From assembly GCF_014841115.1 (NCBI RefSeq), contig NZ_JACYTP010000007.1:159267-223266 (forward strand): a stretch of DNA of 64,000 bases, given 5' to 3'. Below are positions 51,264-60,249 of this stretch, piece by piece. The stretch comes from Photobacterium arenosum. GTDB lineage: Bacteria; Pseudomonadota; Gammaproteobacteria; Enterobacterales; Vibrionaceae. The position numbers were made by a program, and so were the translations under genes. The notes below the pieces were generated by a model, which searched no databases, was not told the DNA's origin, and saw only the letters and a program-made list of their open reading frames with translations. The number at the start of each line of letters is the position of its first letter. Position 1 is the first letter of the stretch.

Positions 51264-51423
51264 CCCTTCAGGGGAGTTGTCTGTATCTGATGAATGCAGA
51301 GTACAGGCCGACGATGACCTTCATCGTCGGCCTTTTAGTTTCTGACCGAGAATCAGTCAGCAGCTAGTTTCAAGATTGCTTGAAGCGAGGGGCCGGTATG
51401 CCTTATACCGCCCCTCGTTTTTT
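51232..51423 (+). promoter_or_regulatory. Structured leader with two tandem terminators upstream of the ABC-F gene
   Basis: Three consecutive structures. First, TTCATCAGATA (51235) pairs with TATCTGATGAA (51282) around an inner CCCTGA/TCAGGG stem. Second, GGCCGACGATGA-CCT-TCATCGTCGGCC-TTTT (51306-51336) is a perfect 12-bp terminator-like stem. Third, CGAGGGG...CGGTAT/ATACCG...CCCCTCG followed by six T (51386-51423) is a strong intrinsic terminator ending 14 bases before the start codon. An upstream transcript must read through both, which points to attenuation control. Confidence 0.75.
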
Positions 51424-51437
51424 ATGGATGTAATACA

Positions 51438-52997
51438 ATGAGTTTACTCACAATTCAAAATCTGACTTACCACATCGGCGATAAAACCCTGTATCAGCAG
51501 GCCGATTTCACTCTGTTTCCCGGCGAGCATATCGGGGTGACCGGCAAGAATGGGGTGGGGAAAAGTACCTTACTGAAATTGCTGCAATCCGAGTTGCTGC
51601 CAGACAGTGGTGACATTCTCTGGCAGCCTGCCGTGCAAATCGGCTATCTGGATCAGCACGCAGAATTGGATCATCAGTTGACGGTACGTGGTTATCTGCA
51701 ATCGGCGTTTGCCGATTTATACACATTGGAAGCCGAGATGATGGCCATTTACGCCTGCCCGGAGAAAAGTGCCCGCGACAGTTTTCTGACCCGTGCCGCA
51801 ACGATTCAGGCGATGCTGGAAAGCCAGTCCTTTTATGTCACTGATCACAAAATAGAGGCGGTGGCTGAAGGACTGGGGATTACCCAGTTCGGCATGACAA
51901 CGCCGCTCGGCGCTTTGAGTGGTGGTCAGCGCCACAAAGTGATGCTGGCAACCCTGCTGTTGGTATCGCCGGATGTGCTGTTGCTGGATGAACCGACCAA
52001 CTACCTTGATACCGTGCATGTCGACTGGCTGGCTGATTATCTGACTGGCTTTACAGGCGCCTTCATGGTGGTGTCACACGATAAGGCTTTTCTGAACCGG
52101 ATTGCGACCGGCATCTGCGATATCGACAGACAACAAATCCGCAAATACAAGGGTAATGTTGAGAAAGCGATGGCGCAGAAAGCCAGCGACGATGCGGCTC
52201 ATGCCAAGCAGTATCAGGCCCAGAAAAAGCATATTGATAAGCTGGAGCAGTTCATTGCCAAAAACGGTGCTGGGGTGAATGCGAGCATTGCCAATGGCCG
52301 CAAGAAACAGCTGGCGCGGATTGAGCGCATGGCAGCGCCGGAGTCAGAAAAAGCGGTGTCGTTTTCGTTCCGGGCTGCGGCACTGAGTGCCCAGACTGTG
52401 CTGGCGGCTACCGGGCTGGAAATCGGCTATACCCGCTCTTTGCTGCCTCCGATGAATCTGAGCCTGCAGCGCGGTGAAAAAGTCGTGATTGCCGGGTTTA
52501 ATGGCATCGGAAAGTCCACCCTGCTGAAAACCCTGGTGGGCGACCTGGCAGCGATGTCTGGTCAGTTGGAATTATCACAAGGGCTCAGGCTGGGCTACTT
52601 TGAGCAGGAATTGCACTGGCCGTTTCAGGATGCCACGCCCGTGAATCTGGTGAAGTCAGTTTGTCCCGGACTGGATGACAAAGCGGCCAGGCAACATTTG
52701 GCGCGCTTCGGCCTGTCCGGCAAGCTGGCCTTGCAGCCTGTCGGCTCGCTCAGCGGAGGAGAGCAGACCAAAGTGAAGCTGTGTCGTTTAGCATTGCAGC
52801 CGGTAAATCTGCTGGTGCTGGATGAGCCGACCACCCATCTGGATGCCACGGTGAAAGCGGCGCTGAAGCAAGCGCTGATCGATTTTAGCGGGACTGTCAT
52901 CATGGTGTCGCACGAGCGGGATTTTGTCGCTGGATGGCCGGACCGGGTGGTTGATATTCAACCTGCCGGTAAAATTGAAAAAGCAGCACTGGCTTAA
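51438..52997 (+). CDS. ABC-F family ATPase (YbiT/YkpA group)
   Basis: 519 residues, two ABC ATPase domains and no membrane helices. Domain 1 has Walker A GKNGVGKST (about residue 36), signature LSGGQRHK and Walker B VLLLDEPTNYLD. An interdomain linker helix (about 236-300) follows. Domain 2 has GFNGIGKST (about 355), LSGGEQTK and LLVLDEPTTHLD, with the switch His in MVSHERDF. ABC-F proteins act on the ribosome as translation factors or protect it from antibiotics. The length and SGGQR-type motif fit the YbiT branch. The terminator leader upstream suggests inducible expression. Confidence 0.92.
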   Translation: MSLLTIQNLTYHIGDKTLYQQADFTLFPGEHIGVTGKNGVGKSTLLKLLQSELLPDSGDILWQPAVQIGYLDQHAELDHQLTVRGYLQSAFADLYTLEAEMMAIYACPEKSARDSFLTRAATIQAMLESQSFYVTDHKIEAVAEGLGITQFGMTTPLGALSGGQRHKVMLATLLLVSPDVLLLDEPTNYLDTVHVDWLADYLTGFTGAFMVVSHDKAFLNRIATGICDIDRQQIRKYKGNVEKAMAQKASDDAAHAKQYQAQKKHIDKLEQFIAKNGAGVNASIANGRKKQLARIERMAAPESEKAVSFSFRAAALSAQTVLAATGLEIGYTRSLLPPMNLSLQRGEKVVIAGFNGIGKSTLLKTLVGDLAAMSGQLELSQGLRLGYFEQELHWPFQDATPVNLVKSVCPGLDDKAARQHLARFGLSGKLALQPVGSLSGGEQTKVKLCRLALQPVNLLVLDEPTTHLDATVKAALKQALIDFSGTVIMVSHERDFVAGWPDRVVDIQPAGKIEKAALA

Positions 52998-53012
52998 GGT
53001 GAGAACAGTAAG

Positions 53013-54158
53013 ATGAAGTTTGTTTTGTTTTTTATTGCATTTCTGGTTGGCGCCGATGAATTGATGTTGGGGCCAATACTGGCCCCTATCGGTAATGATC
53101 TGGGGGTTCCGCCAGAACGCATCACTTTATTTATTACCGCTTATAGTGTGGCGTTAGCCGTAATAGCGCCTTTACTCGGTGCATACTCTGACCGTCGCGG
53201 ACGCTTAGCTGTGATGATTCCGGCGTCTGTTCTGTTTGGTCTGGCTTCTGTTGCGACTGGGCTGGTGGAGACGTTTGAAGCTGGAGTTGTGACGCGCGTT
53301 GTCACGGGACTGGCCAGCGCCGGGATGTTGCCTATTGCCTTTGCACTTGCAGCAGACTCAGGAGGGGAAGATGCCATGAAGAAGATTGCCTGGGTACAGT
53401 CGGGCCTGACTCTGGGAATGATTGCCAGTCCGGCACTTGGCGCGGTACTGGCTGAAACATTGACTTGGCGGGCCGCGTTTGTCGTGTTGGGAGTCTGTGC
53501 CTGGCTTGTGGCTGTTTCGCTGGCGTTTGTATCAGTCAGACAGCCACACCGGGCTGAGCAACCGGCGACGGGGAACGAAGACGTTTCTGTTAATGTCTGG
53601 TCGATCCCCGGTGCCGCAGGTGCCTTGTTAGCGATGTGCTTTGGTTTGGGGGGCGGAATTGGATTGTTTAATCTGGTGGGTCAGCATTTGCGTGATACGC
53701 AGGGTCTATCCATGTGGAGCGTCGGCATTGTGTATGCTGTGCTTGGTGTGATCAGTGTCATAGGCAATGTGCTTATGCCTCATGTGACCGGACGGCTGGA
53801 AAGTGGACGTCAGACAATGCGCATAGCGCTGGGTGTCTGTGTGGTTGTCAGTGTCTGGTTTTATCTTTCGCCGGCGGAAAATCTGATCGCGCTTATTCCG
53901 TTGTTGTTGCTTTGGGCTTTGGCTGGTGGCGTTGGCTCTCCGGCGTTGCAAAGCTATATCTCGGAGCTGTCAGTGGTACATCGCGGTGTTCTGATGTCAC
54001 TGGCTATGACGATGATGCATTTGGGCGTGGCGATCTGCTCTGGTATTGCTGGTGCTGCGTATAGCACCGGGCAATACAGTATGGCGTTGCTGGCAATTGC
54101 GCTGTTTGGGATAGCGATCATCGTCCTGCAACCAGTCAAAATCAGGCATAGTGAATGA
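53013..54158 (+). CDS. MFS transporter, 12-TM drug-efflux type
   Basis: 381 residues and about 12 hydrophobic helices. The loop 2-3 motif is AYSDRRGRLAVM (residues about 58-69). The TM5 region GLTLGMIASPALGAVLAE carries the antiporter-type GxxxxPALG pattern. The second half starts near residue 200. It begins 15 bases after the ABC-F gene, so both probably respond to the same leader. Together they suggest a drug-defence operon, by inference. Confidence 0.88.
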   Translation: MKFVLFFIAFLVGADELMLGPILAPIGNDLGVPPERITLFITAYSVALAVIAPLLGAYSDRRGRLAVMIPASVLFGLASVATGLVETFEAGVVTRVVTGLASAGMLPIAFALAADSGGEDAMKKIAWVQSGLTLGMIASPALGAVLAETLTWRAAFVVLGVCAWLVAVSLAFVSVRQPHRAEQPATGNEDVSVNVWSIPGAAGALLAMCFGLGGGIGLFNLVGQHLRDTQGLSMWSVGIVYAVLGVISVIGNVLMPHVTGRLESGRQTMRIALGVCVVVSVWFYLSPAENLIALIPLLLLWALAGGVGSPALQSYISELSVVHRGVLMSLAMTMMHLGVAICSGIAGAAYSTGQYSMALLAIALFGIAIIVLQPVKIRHSE

Positions 54159-54187
54159 GCCGGAGAGAGGCGTAAAGTCATGTGATT

Positions 54188-54223
54188 CCCTGCCCCGCAC
54201 AGTCATCATTATGCGGGGCAGGG
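54188..54223. terminator. Perfect 12-bp stem between convergent genes
   Basis: CCCTGCCCCGCA, a 12-base loop, TGCGGGGCAGGG. It lies between the MFS stop and the stop of the quinone-reductase-like gene on the other strand. There is no strong T-run, but the stem is very stable. Confidence 0.7.
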
Positions 54224-54242
54224 ATGATCGGGGACTAGGGAA

Positions 54243-55262
54243 TTATACCCATCCGGACAGGACAATTTTTCCTATCATTGTTCCTTGCTCTACTATGGCA
54301 TGGGCTTGGCGCAGGTTCTCAGCGTTGATCGGTGTCAGGTGCTCCTTCATGGTGGATTGCAGGGTATCGGCATCAATCTGCTTGCTGATCTGATTGAGCA
54401 AATTACCCTGCTCGGCCATATCATGGGTTTGATACATGGAGCGGGTAAACATGAATTCCCAGACGAAACCGGCACTTTTGCTTTTTAACGGTTCCATATC
54501 CAATGGCATATCACTTTCGACAATACTGCAAATCATGCCCTGGGGTTTGATGACTTGCGTCATGGTTGCCCAGTGGCCGGCTGTGTCATTGAGGCAGAAG
54601 ATGTAGTCCACTGCCGGGAAGCCGAGTTCAGCCAGTTGTGCCGCCATATCCTGCCTGTGATTGATGGTGTGATCGGCGCCCATCTTATGGCACCAGTGCT
54701 GGGTGTTTTCCCGTGATGCCGTTGCGATTACCGTCAGCCCTGAAATCTGGCTGGCCAGTTGAATTGCTACAGAACCGACACCGCCAGCACCACCAATGAT
54801 CAGCAGGCTTTGCTGATCCTGTGTGCCTTTGGGGTTGATATTGAGCCGGTCAAATAATCCTTCCCAAGCGGTGATACTGGTCAGAGGGAGTGCGGCCGCT
54901 TCCGCCATCGACAGTGATTGCGGTTTTTTTCCGACAATGCGTTCATCAACAAGCTGGTATTCGCTGTTGGTGCCGGGGCGAGTGATATCGCCAGCATAGA
55001 ATACCTCGTCACCAACGGAAAACAGGGTGACGTCTTCACCGACAGCGACGACCGTCCCTGCAGCGTCCCAGCCCAGAACACGAGGCTGTGGTTCAATTTT
55101 GTCTTTGGGGGCTCTTACTTTGGTATCAACCGGATTGACCGAGACGGCTTCCACCCTCACCAGAATATCCTTGCCTGATACAGCCGGTGCTGAGAGTTCG
55201 ACATCCATCAGGCTGTCCGGGTTTGATACAGGTAAATAATGGGTCAGTGCGACAGCTTTCAT
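54243..55262 (-). CDS. Zinc-type/MDR alcohol dehydrogenase (ZADH, quinone-oxidoreductase-like)
   Basis: 339 residues from the ATG at 55262 with GAGGAAC upstream. It shows a GroES-like N-terminus (MKAVALTHYLPVSNPDSLMD) and the cofactor fold SLLIIGGAGGVGSVAIQLAS (about residues 149-168). It lacks the Cys/Glu zinc ligands of classical ADH. The enzyme probably reduces quinones or enones with NADPH. It lies ten bases after the ene-reductase gene on the same strand, and the pair is likely regulated by the divergent LysR gene. Confidence 0.88.
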   Translation of the reverse strand: MKAVALTHYLPVSNPDSLMDVELSAPAVSGKDILVRVEAVSVNPVDTKVRAPKDKIEPQPRVLGWDAAGTVVAVGEDVTLFSVGDEVFYAGDITRPGTNSEYQLVDERIVGKKPQSLSMAEAAALPLTSITAWEGLFDRLNINPKGTQDQQSLLIIGGAGGVGSVAIQLASQISGLTVIATASRENTQHWCHKMGADHTINHRQDMAAQLAELGFPAVDYIFCLNDTAGHWATMTQVIKPQGMICSIVESDMPLDMEPLKSKSAGFVWEFMFTRSMYQTHDMAEQGNLLNQISKQIDADTLQSTMKEHLTPINAENLRQAHAIVEQGTMIGKIVLSGWV

Positions 55263-55272
55263 TGGGGGTTCC

Positions 55273-56382
55273 TCAAGCGTGTTGGTTGTAATAAGGATAA
55301 TCGGTGTAGCCGGTTTCATTTCCGCCAAACAGGGTGGTGGGATCGGAAATGACATTCAGCGGTAATTGATGCTGCAAGCGGTAGGGCAGATCGGGGTTGG
55401 CCAGGAACGGGCGGCCGAAAGCAACCATATCGACCAGGCCAGCCTGCAGTAACTGGTGAGCCGTTGCATGAGTATAGTTACCTGCCACCATGATGCTGCC
55501 TGTAAACATCTCTCTCAACGCTGTCCGGAACTGAGGTGACACCTGAGGCGCGTCATCCCAGTCTGCTTCGGCCAGGTGAATATAGGCAATGCCGAGCCGC
55601 TGGAAGTGTTTGGTCGCTTCTAAAATGGCTTCTGTTACTGAAGGATCATTCATGCCCCGCTGAGTAATGAAAGGCGCAAGCCGGATCCCGACATTTTCGG
55701 CACCAACCGCCTTGCAGACCGCTTCAACAATCTCAATAGCAAAACGGATGCGATTTTCAATTGAACCGCCATACTCATCGGTTCGATGGTTGGATGTACT
55801 GCGCAGGAACTGGTCGATTAAATAGCCATTTGCAGCATGAATTTCCACCCCGTCGAAGCCGGCTTCGATGGCATTGATTGCTGCCTGACGATAGTCTTCA
55901 ATGATAGCCTGGATCTCATGATGCTCCAGCGCTCGGGGAACAGGGCAGTCCTGCATGCTGCCTACGCCGTCTTCATCAACCACCCAGACTTGTGCGTCAG
56001 GTGCAATGGCTGAAGGTGCAACAGGTTGGCCGTCGTCGTGAAATGACGGATGTGACATCCGGCCGACATGCCAGAGCTGTGAATAAATTTTACCGCCTTT
56101 AGCATGGACGGCCTGCGTGATAAGGCGCCAGCCCTGTATTTGTTCAAAGGAAAAGATACCAGGTGTGAAAGAATAACCTTTACCCTGCGGTGAAATTTGT
56201 GTGGCTTCAGTGATAATCAAACCCGCACTGGCACGCTGGGCATAGTATTCAGCCATCAGACGATTGGGAATATCACCGGGTTGGGTAGTGCGGGATCGTG
56301 TCATTGGGGCCATTGCAATCCGGTTGGGAAGCACAGCAGCACCAAGTTGATGTGGTGTGAACAGTAGTGAATCTGACATCAT
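55273..56382 (-). CDS. Old Yellow Enzyme-family ene-reductase (NemA-like)
   Basis: 369 residues from the ATG at 56382 behind GGAG. A TIM-barrel flavoprotein: RIAMAPMTRSRTTQPGDIPN, QLWHVGRMSHPS (about residues 98-109), EIHAANGYLIDQFLRSTSNH (about 177-196, with the His-Asn substrate pair), DEYGGSIENR and VAFGRPFLANPDLPYRL. FMN-dependent reduction of electrophilic alkenes or nitro-esters. Operon partner of the ZADH gene; divergent from a LysR regulator 142 bases away. Confidence 0.94.
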   Translation of the reverse strand: MMSDSLLFTPHQLGAAVLPNRIAMAPMTRSRTTQPGDIPNRLMAEYYAQRASAGLIITEATQISPQGKGYSFTPGIFSFEQIQGWRLITQAVHAKGGKIYSQLWHVGRMSHPSFHDDGQPVAPSAIAPDAQVWVVDEDGVGSMQDCPVPRALEHHEIQAIIEDYRQAAINAIEAGFDGVEIHAANGYLIDQFLRSTSNHRTDEYGGSIENRIRFAIEIVEAVCKAVGAENVGIRLAPFITQRGMNDPSVTEAILEATKHFQRLGIAYIHLAEADWDDAPQVSPQFRTALREMFTGSIMVAGNYTHATAHQLLQAGLVDMVAFGRPFLANPDLPYRLQHQLPLNVISDPTTLFGGNETGYTDYPYYNQHA

Positions 56383-56523
56383 GAATCTCCGTGGGTCATC
56401 GTACATTCATCAGAATGATGTACGAGTATTGGGTTCAGTCATAAGACATTTACAGTGTATTGATTCGGAAAATATTTATAATTAGCGTAAATACGAAAAC
56501 ATACTTCATAAAAGCTGAATAAT

Positions 56524-57432
56524 ATGGCAAAAACAGACGACATGGCCTTGTTTGTTCAGGTGGTGAAATCAGGTGGACTGGCGGCTGCAGGGCGTAAGCT
56601 GGGGTTGTCGCCTGCCAGTATGACCGCCAGGATGAATCAGCTGGAACACAGATATCAAACCCGTTTGCTGAACAGAAATACCCGGCATATTTCAATAACT
56701 GAAGCGGGCTATCGGTTTTACGAGGCTTGCCTGAGAGTCGTGGAAGAAGTGGAAGCCGCTGAAGCGGTATTAACGCAATGTGAGGCGGAACTGTCAGGTT
56801 CCTTGCGTATTACTGCGCCATCCGATTTTGGCAGGCAATATGTGGCGCCGGCATTGGCGGCGTTTTCAGAGGCTCATCCTAAGGTTGCGCCGCATCTGTA
56901 TCTGACCGATGGCATGGTAAAACTGGTGGATGAAGGCATAGATATTGCCATCCGGCTGGGCAACTTGCCTGACAGCAACCTGATTGCAAAGTCGTTAGTA
57001 CAAAATCGCCGTGTGGTGTGTGCATCGCCGGCTTATCTGGCGAAAGCGGGGCACCCGGAGCATCCCAATGATCTGCTTCATCACAGATGTTTAGTGATGG
57101 AGTGGGCCGGACAGATTATGAATGAGTGGCACTTTGTCACTGATAATGGCCCCATAACGGTGGAAGTTGAACCGGCGATGATTTGTACCGATGGAGCCTT
57201 GGTACGTCAATGGGCTGTGGAAGGCTATGGTATCACGATGAAGTCCTGGTGGGATGTTCGGCAGGATGTGCTGGACGGCCGGCTACTGGTGCTGTTTGAT
57301 GATCAGGTCAGAGGATTGAGTCTCAGTGATACCGAATCTGTCGCTTTGCAGCTTGTCTATCCCGGCCGCAAATTCCAGCCAAGGCAAGTGAACGCTTTTT
57401 CGCAGTTTCTGATGGACTGGATGGAAAAATGA
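56524..57432 (+). CDS. LysR-family regulator, divergent to the ene-reductase operon
   Basis: 302 residues. The N-terminal HTH VVKSGGLAAAGRKLGLSPAS and MTARMNQLEHRY (residues about 13-44) is of the DsdC/CrgA-like subgroup, followed by the substrate-binding half. Its position back-to-back with the ene-reductase and ZADH genes makes it their probable activator or repressor. The 141-base gap between the starts should hold the operator. Confidence 0.92.
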   Translation: MAKTDDMALFVQVVKSGGLAAAGRKLGLSPASMTARMNQLEHRYQTRLLNRNTRHISITEAGYRFYEACLRVVEEVEAAEAVLTQCEAELSGSLRITAPSDFGRQYVAPALAAFSEAHPKVAPHLYLTDGMVKLVDEGIDIAIRLGNLPDSNLIAKSLVQNRRVVCASPAYLAKAGHPEHPNDLLHHRCLVMEWAGQIMNEWHFVTDNGPITVEVEPAMICTDGALVRQWAVEGYGITMKSWWDVRQDVLDGRLLVLFDDQVRGLSLSDTESVALQLVYPGRKFQPRQVNAFSQFLMDWMEK

Positions 57433-57435
57433 AAA

Positions 57436-57465
57436 GACTTCCCTAGCGTACGCTTCAGGGAAGTC
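57436..57465. terminator. Hairpin between LysR and MFS genes (convergent)
   Basis: GACTTCCCT, a 12-base loop, AGGGAAGTC. A nine-base perfect stem just after the regulator stop, preceded by AAAA on the + strand. Confidence 0.65.
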
Positions 57466-57486
57466 GCCACAGTGATTGTCTTGTCC

Positions 57487-58677
57487 TCAGGCAACAGAAA
57501 CCTGCACATGGCAACCTTGCCGGTAGAGCATCTGCATCAGCAGGCCTGCGGCCAGCACTATAACGCCCATAATGACAAAACCCATTTCGGTGATCTGCAG
57601 GTAGCTTAATGCCGCAATCAAGACATAACTCAGGCTCTGGCTCAGGGTCGAGAATAATTTCAGACCGCCTTCTATCCGCCCGCGCTCATGCACATTAACT
57701 TCGTGGTTGAGCTTATTGGTGCGGGTGATACGGTTTAAGGCGTTGAAAAAGCCCAGGATCACGGTGAGAGAGACCAGTACAACCGGTGTTAACCAGACGG
57801 CCATGGTAATCAGCAGGCTCCCCATGATTATCACGGAGTACATCATGGCTTTTTCATGGCTGATGCGTGCCAGCAAACGCGTTACCAGCAGGCCGGTAAG
57901 CAAGGCGCCGATGCCATAGCTCAGCGACCAGGACGCAAACCAACTGCCACTGATGTTGTGCTCAGAGAAATACACAGGTACCAGTTTCGCCAGATAGGTG
58001 AGCATAGGGTAGGTCAGGCAGGATAACGCCAGAAACAGGTAGAAAGCGGGCTGGCGGGTAAAGATGGTTCTGCTCTCTGCCAACTGTCTGAAAAACGCCT
58101 GAGGTTGACTGGACGACAGCCGGCGGCGATACGGTGTCAGCCAGTAGCTCAGCGCGGCAATGCCAGAGGCCAGCGTTGCCAGCAAGGCGAACTCGCTCAT
58201 CGACCAGGATGTCAGCAGCACTATGCCCGCCGCCCCGGCACTCAGTGTGGTCAGTTGTATGACGACTTCCTGCTGACCCGTCACTCTGGCGTAGTCTGCC
58301 TTGTCATAGTTTTCCTGAGTGAAGGCATTATTGGTGCTCCAGGCGACATCGTTGGTCAGCCAGAAAATCAGTTGCGCCAGTGCCAGCAACCAGATGGAAT
58401 CGGCCTGAAACCGGAAGGCGAACAGTACAGACAGTGCGGTCAGCGACTGAATAACCTGGATGACGATCAGAATGGTTTTGCGAGAATGTCTGTCAATCAG
58501 CGTGGCGGTGAAAGGGGTGGCGATAAACGACAAGGCAGTGCAAGTGAGCGAGACAGCCGCCACGAAGACTCCCATGTCGCCCTGATTCAGCATGATCCAA
58601 GGCAGTGCCAGCATGAACATCCCGGATGAAATACCGTCAAAAAAGCGCCCGGTGAGATAAGTCGCAGTGCGTGACAT
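57487..58677 (-). CDS. MFS transporter (predicted SoxR target)
   Basis: 396 residues and 10-12 hydrophobic helices. Loop 2-3 is ATLIDRHSRKTILI (about residues 59-72), the typical D-R-x-S-R-K MFS motif. It reads away from soxR, with the SoxR box 47 bases upstream of its start. Closest in style to the MFS_3/enterobactin-exporter-like branch, but the substrate is unknown. Its induction by redox-cycling compounds, which include phenazines, is a plausible link with the cluster at the left of the window. Confidence 0.87.
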   Translation of the reverse strand: MSRTATYLTGRFFDGISSGMFMLALPWIMLNQGDMGVFVAAVSLTCTALSFIATPFTATLIDRHSRKTILIVIQVIQSLTALSVLFAFRFQADSIWLLALAQLIFWLTNDVAWSTNNAFTQENYDKADYARVTGQQEVVIQLTTLSAGAAGIVLLTSWSMSEFALLATLASGIAALSYWLTPYRRRLSSSQPQAFFRQLAESRTIFTRQPAFYLFLALSCLTYPMLTYLAKLVPVYFSEHNISGSWFASWSLSYGIGALLTGLLVTRLLARISHEKAMMYSVIIMGSLLITMAVWLTPVVLVSLTVILGFFNALNRITRTNKLNHEVNVHERGRIEGGLKLFSTLSQSLSYVLIAALSYLQITEMGFVIMGVIVLAAGLLMQMLYRQGCHVQVSVA

Positions 58678-58723
58678 CCGTGTTTCCTTCTTGGTTATTG
58701 TTAGTGATGGGCAGAGCTTAAAA

Positions 58724-58741
58724 CCTCAAGTAAACTTGATG
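58724..58741. promoter_or_regulatory. SoxR box CCTCAAGTAAACTTGATG
   Basis: Near-identical to the known SoxR operator form CCTCAAGTTAACTTGAGG. It lies between the divergent MFS and soxR genes, 41 bases before the soxR ATG, and should overlap the long-spacer promoter typical for MerR-family control. Confidence 0.88.
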
Positions 58742-58782
58742 TCAAGAATAAAATACAAATTATCAGCATGTAAGGATTGGCG

Positions 58783-59217
58783 ATGGAAATGACAGTCGGA
58801 CAGGTCGCTGCACGCTCCAATGTAAAAGTGTCTGCGTTACATTTTTACGAGCAGAAAGGGCTGATTCAGAGCTGGCGGAACGCAGGTAATCAGCGCCGAT
58901 ATGATCGCAGTGTGCTGCGCCGGATTGCGGTGATTAAAACCGCGCAGCAGCTGGGAATGTCGCTGGAGGAAATCGGCGAAGCGCTGTCTCATCTGCCGTT
59001 GGATCACGCACCGACACAGAAAGAATGGCAGGCAATGGCGAACTTATGGCGGCATCAGCTTGATGAACGAATAATCAAATTACAAAAACTCAGGGATTCG
59101 CTGGGCGATTGTATCGGTTGTGGCTGTCTGTCACTGAACCGGTGTCAGCTTCGTAACCCCGATGATACGCTGGCAGATGAGGGTCATGGCGCGGTGCTGC
59201 TTGAACATCCGCGCTGA
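58783..59217 (+). CDS. soxR: Redox-sensing MerR-family activator SoxR
   Basis: 144 residues from the ATG at 58783 with AAGGA six bases upstream. A MerR winged helix lies at the N-terminus (TVGQVAARSNVKVSALHFYE, then QKGLIQSWRNAGNQRRYDRS). The long dimerisation helix is followed by the [2Fe-2S] ligand set CIGCGCLSLNRC (about residues 114-125), which defines SoxR. It senses superoxide and redox-active drugs such as phenazines. No soxS is adjacent, so this is the non-enteric type with direct targets. Confidence 0.95.
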   Translation: MEMTVGQVAARSNVKVSALHFYEQKGLIQSWRNAGNQRRYDRSVLRRIAVIKTAQQLGMSLEEIGEALSHLPLDHAPTQKEWQAMANLWRHQLDERIIKLQKLRDSLGDCIGCGCLSLNRCQLRNPDDTLADEGHGAVLLEHPR

Positions 59218-59241
59218 AACATTGTGGCTTAGTGGTTAAGG

Positions 59242-60144
59242 TTACAGGACGCGCGCCAGTTTCTGGCTGAAAAAATCGACCGCTGCCCTGATTTTCGGCA
59301 CCTGATAGCGGGGCGTGTAATACAGCAGATATAGCCCCAGGCGCTCGGCAGACAGGCAGACCGGTGCAGGAAGGTCGACCTTGATGAGTTTGCCTTCGCC
59401 CCGGTCTTCGAAGGTTGACCAGTCTGGCAGCAGCGCCATCACTTTTCCTGCCATCATCAGCTCACGAATATAGCGACCGGAATTGGTTACAACATACGGC
59501 TCCAGATCCAGAGACAGCCATTGCCCTTCTCTGACGATCCCCCACTTTAAAATGTGCTTTGGACTCCGATAGTAAGCAAGATGGTGAGCGTGCAGTTCAG
59601 TATGATCAGTTGGCAGGCCATAACGCTCAATGTACTGGGGTGTCGCGCACAGGTGTGGCGTGTTATCACATAACCAGCGTGCGTGAATACGTTCATCCGG
59701 CAGATATCCGCCACGAATAGCGATATCAATTTCTGCTTTTGACAGATCGGTCAAGCGGTCTGACACATCGATATCAAGTTTGATATCAGGATACAGCGTC
59801 TCGAATTCACTCAGATGCGGCAGTACCTGACTGTCAAAGTAATGGCTCATACAACTGATGGTCAAAATACCTGACGGGGTTTGCTGATAGGTGTTTACCA
59901 GTTCCTCCGCCTGACGAATTTGCTCAAGGACCTGCTGACATTGTGTCAGGTAGGCTTTGCCTACTTCAGTCAGGTTGATGGTCCGCGTACTGCGTTTGAT
60001 GAGCTCAGTGCCGAGCTGCGCTTCAAGCCAGCTCAGCTGCCGCGAGGCGCTGGAAACGGGAAGACGTAATTGCTTTGCGGCGCTGGAAATGCTGCCACAC
60101 TGTAATGTGGTGACGAACACTTCCATGGCTTTGAGTTTATCCAT
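59242..60144 (-). CDS. LysR-family regulator
   Basis: 300 residues. The HTH is CGSISSAAKQLRLPVSSASRQ and neighbours (about residues 16-36), followed by LEAQLGTELIKRSTRTINLT. The substrate-binding domain has DIDVSDRLTDLSKAEIDIAI (the DLxxxxxDIAIR signature). It is divergent from the MDR oxidoreductase gene with 105 bases between starts and likely controls it. Confidence 0.92.
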   Translation of the reverse strand: MDKLKAMEVFVTTLQCGSISSAAKQLRLPVSSASRQLSWLEAQLGTELIKRSTRTINLTEVGKAYLTQCQQVLEQIRQAEELVNTYQQTPSGILTISCMSHYFDSQVLPHLSEFETLYPDIKLDIDVSDRLTDLSKAEIDIAIRGGYLPDERIHARWLCDNTPHLCATPQYIERYGLPTDHTELHAHHLAYYRSPKHILKWGIVREGQWLSLDLEPYVVTNSGRYIRELMMAGKVMALLPDWSTFEDRGEGKLIKVDLPAPVCLSAERLGLYLLYYTPRYQVPKIRAAVDFFSQKLARVL

Positions 60145-60249
60145 GTTTATTTTCCCATTTAACGCAAAAGTGTTTCTTTAATTTGCGGTCTTATTTTCAT
60201 TTTCAGCAAGAGTTAGAGTGTGCCTCAAGACAACAAAAGGAACAAGATC

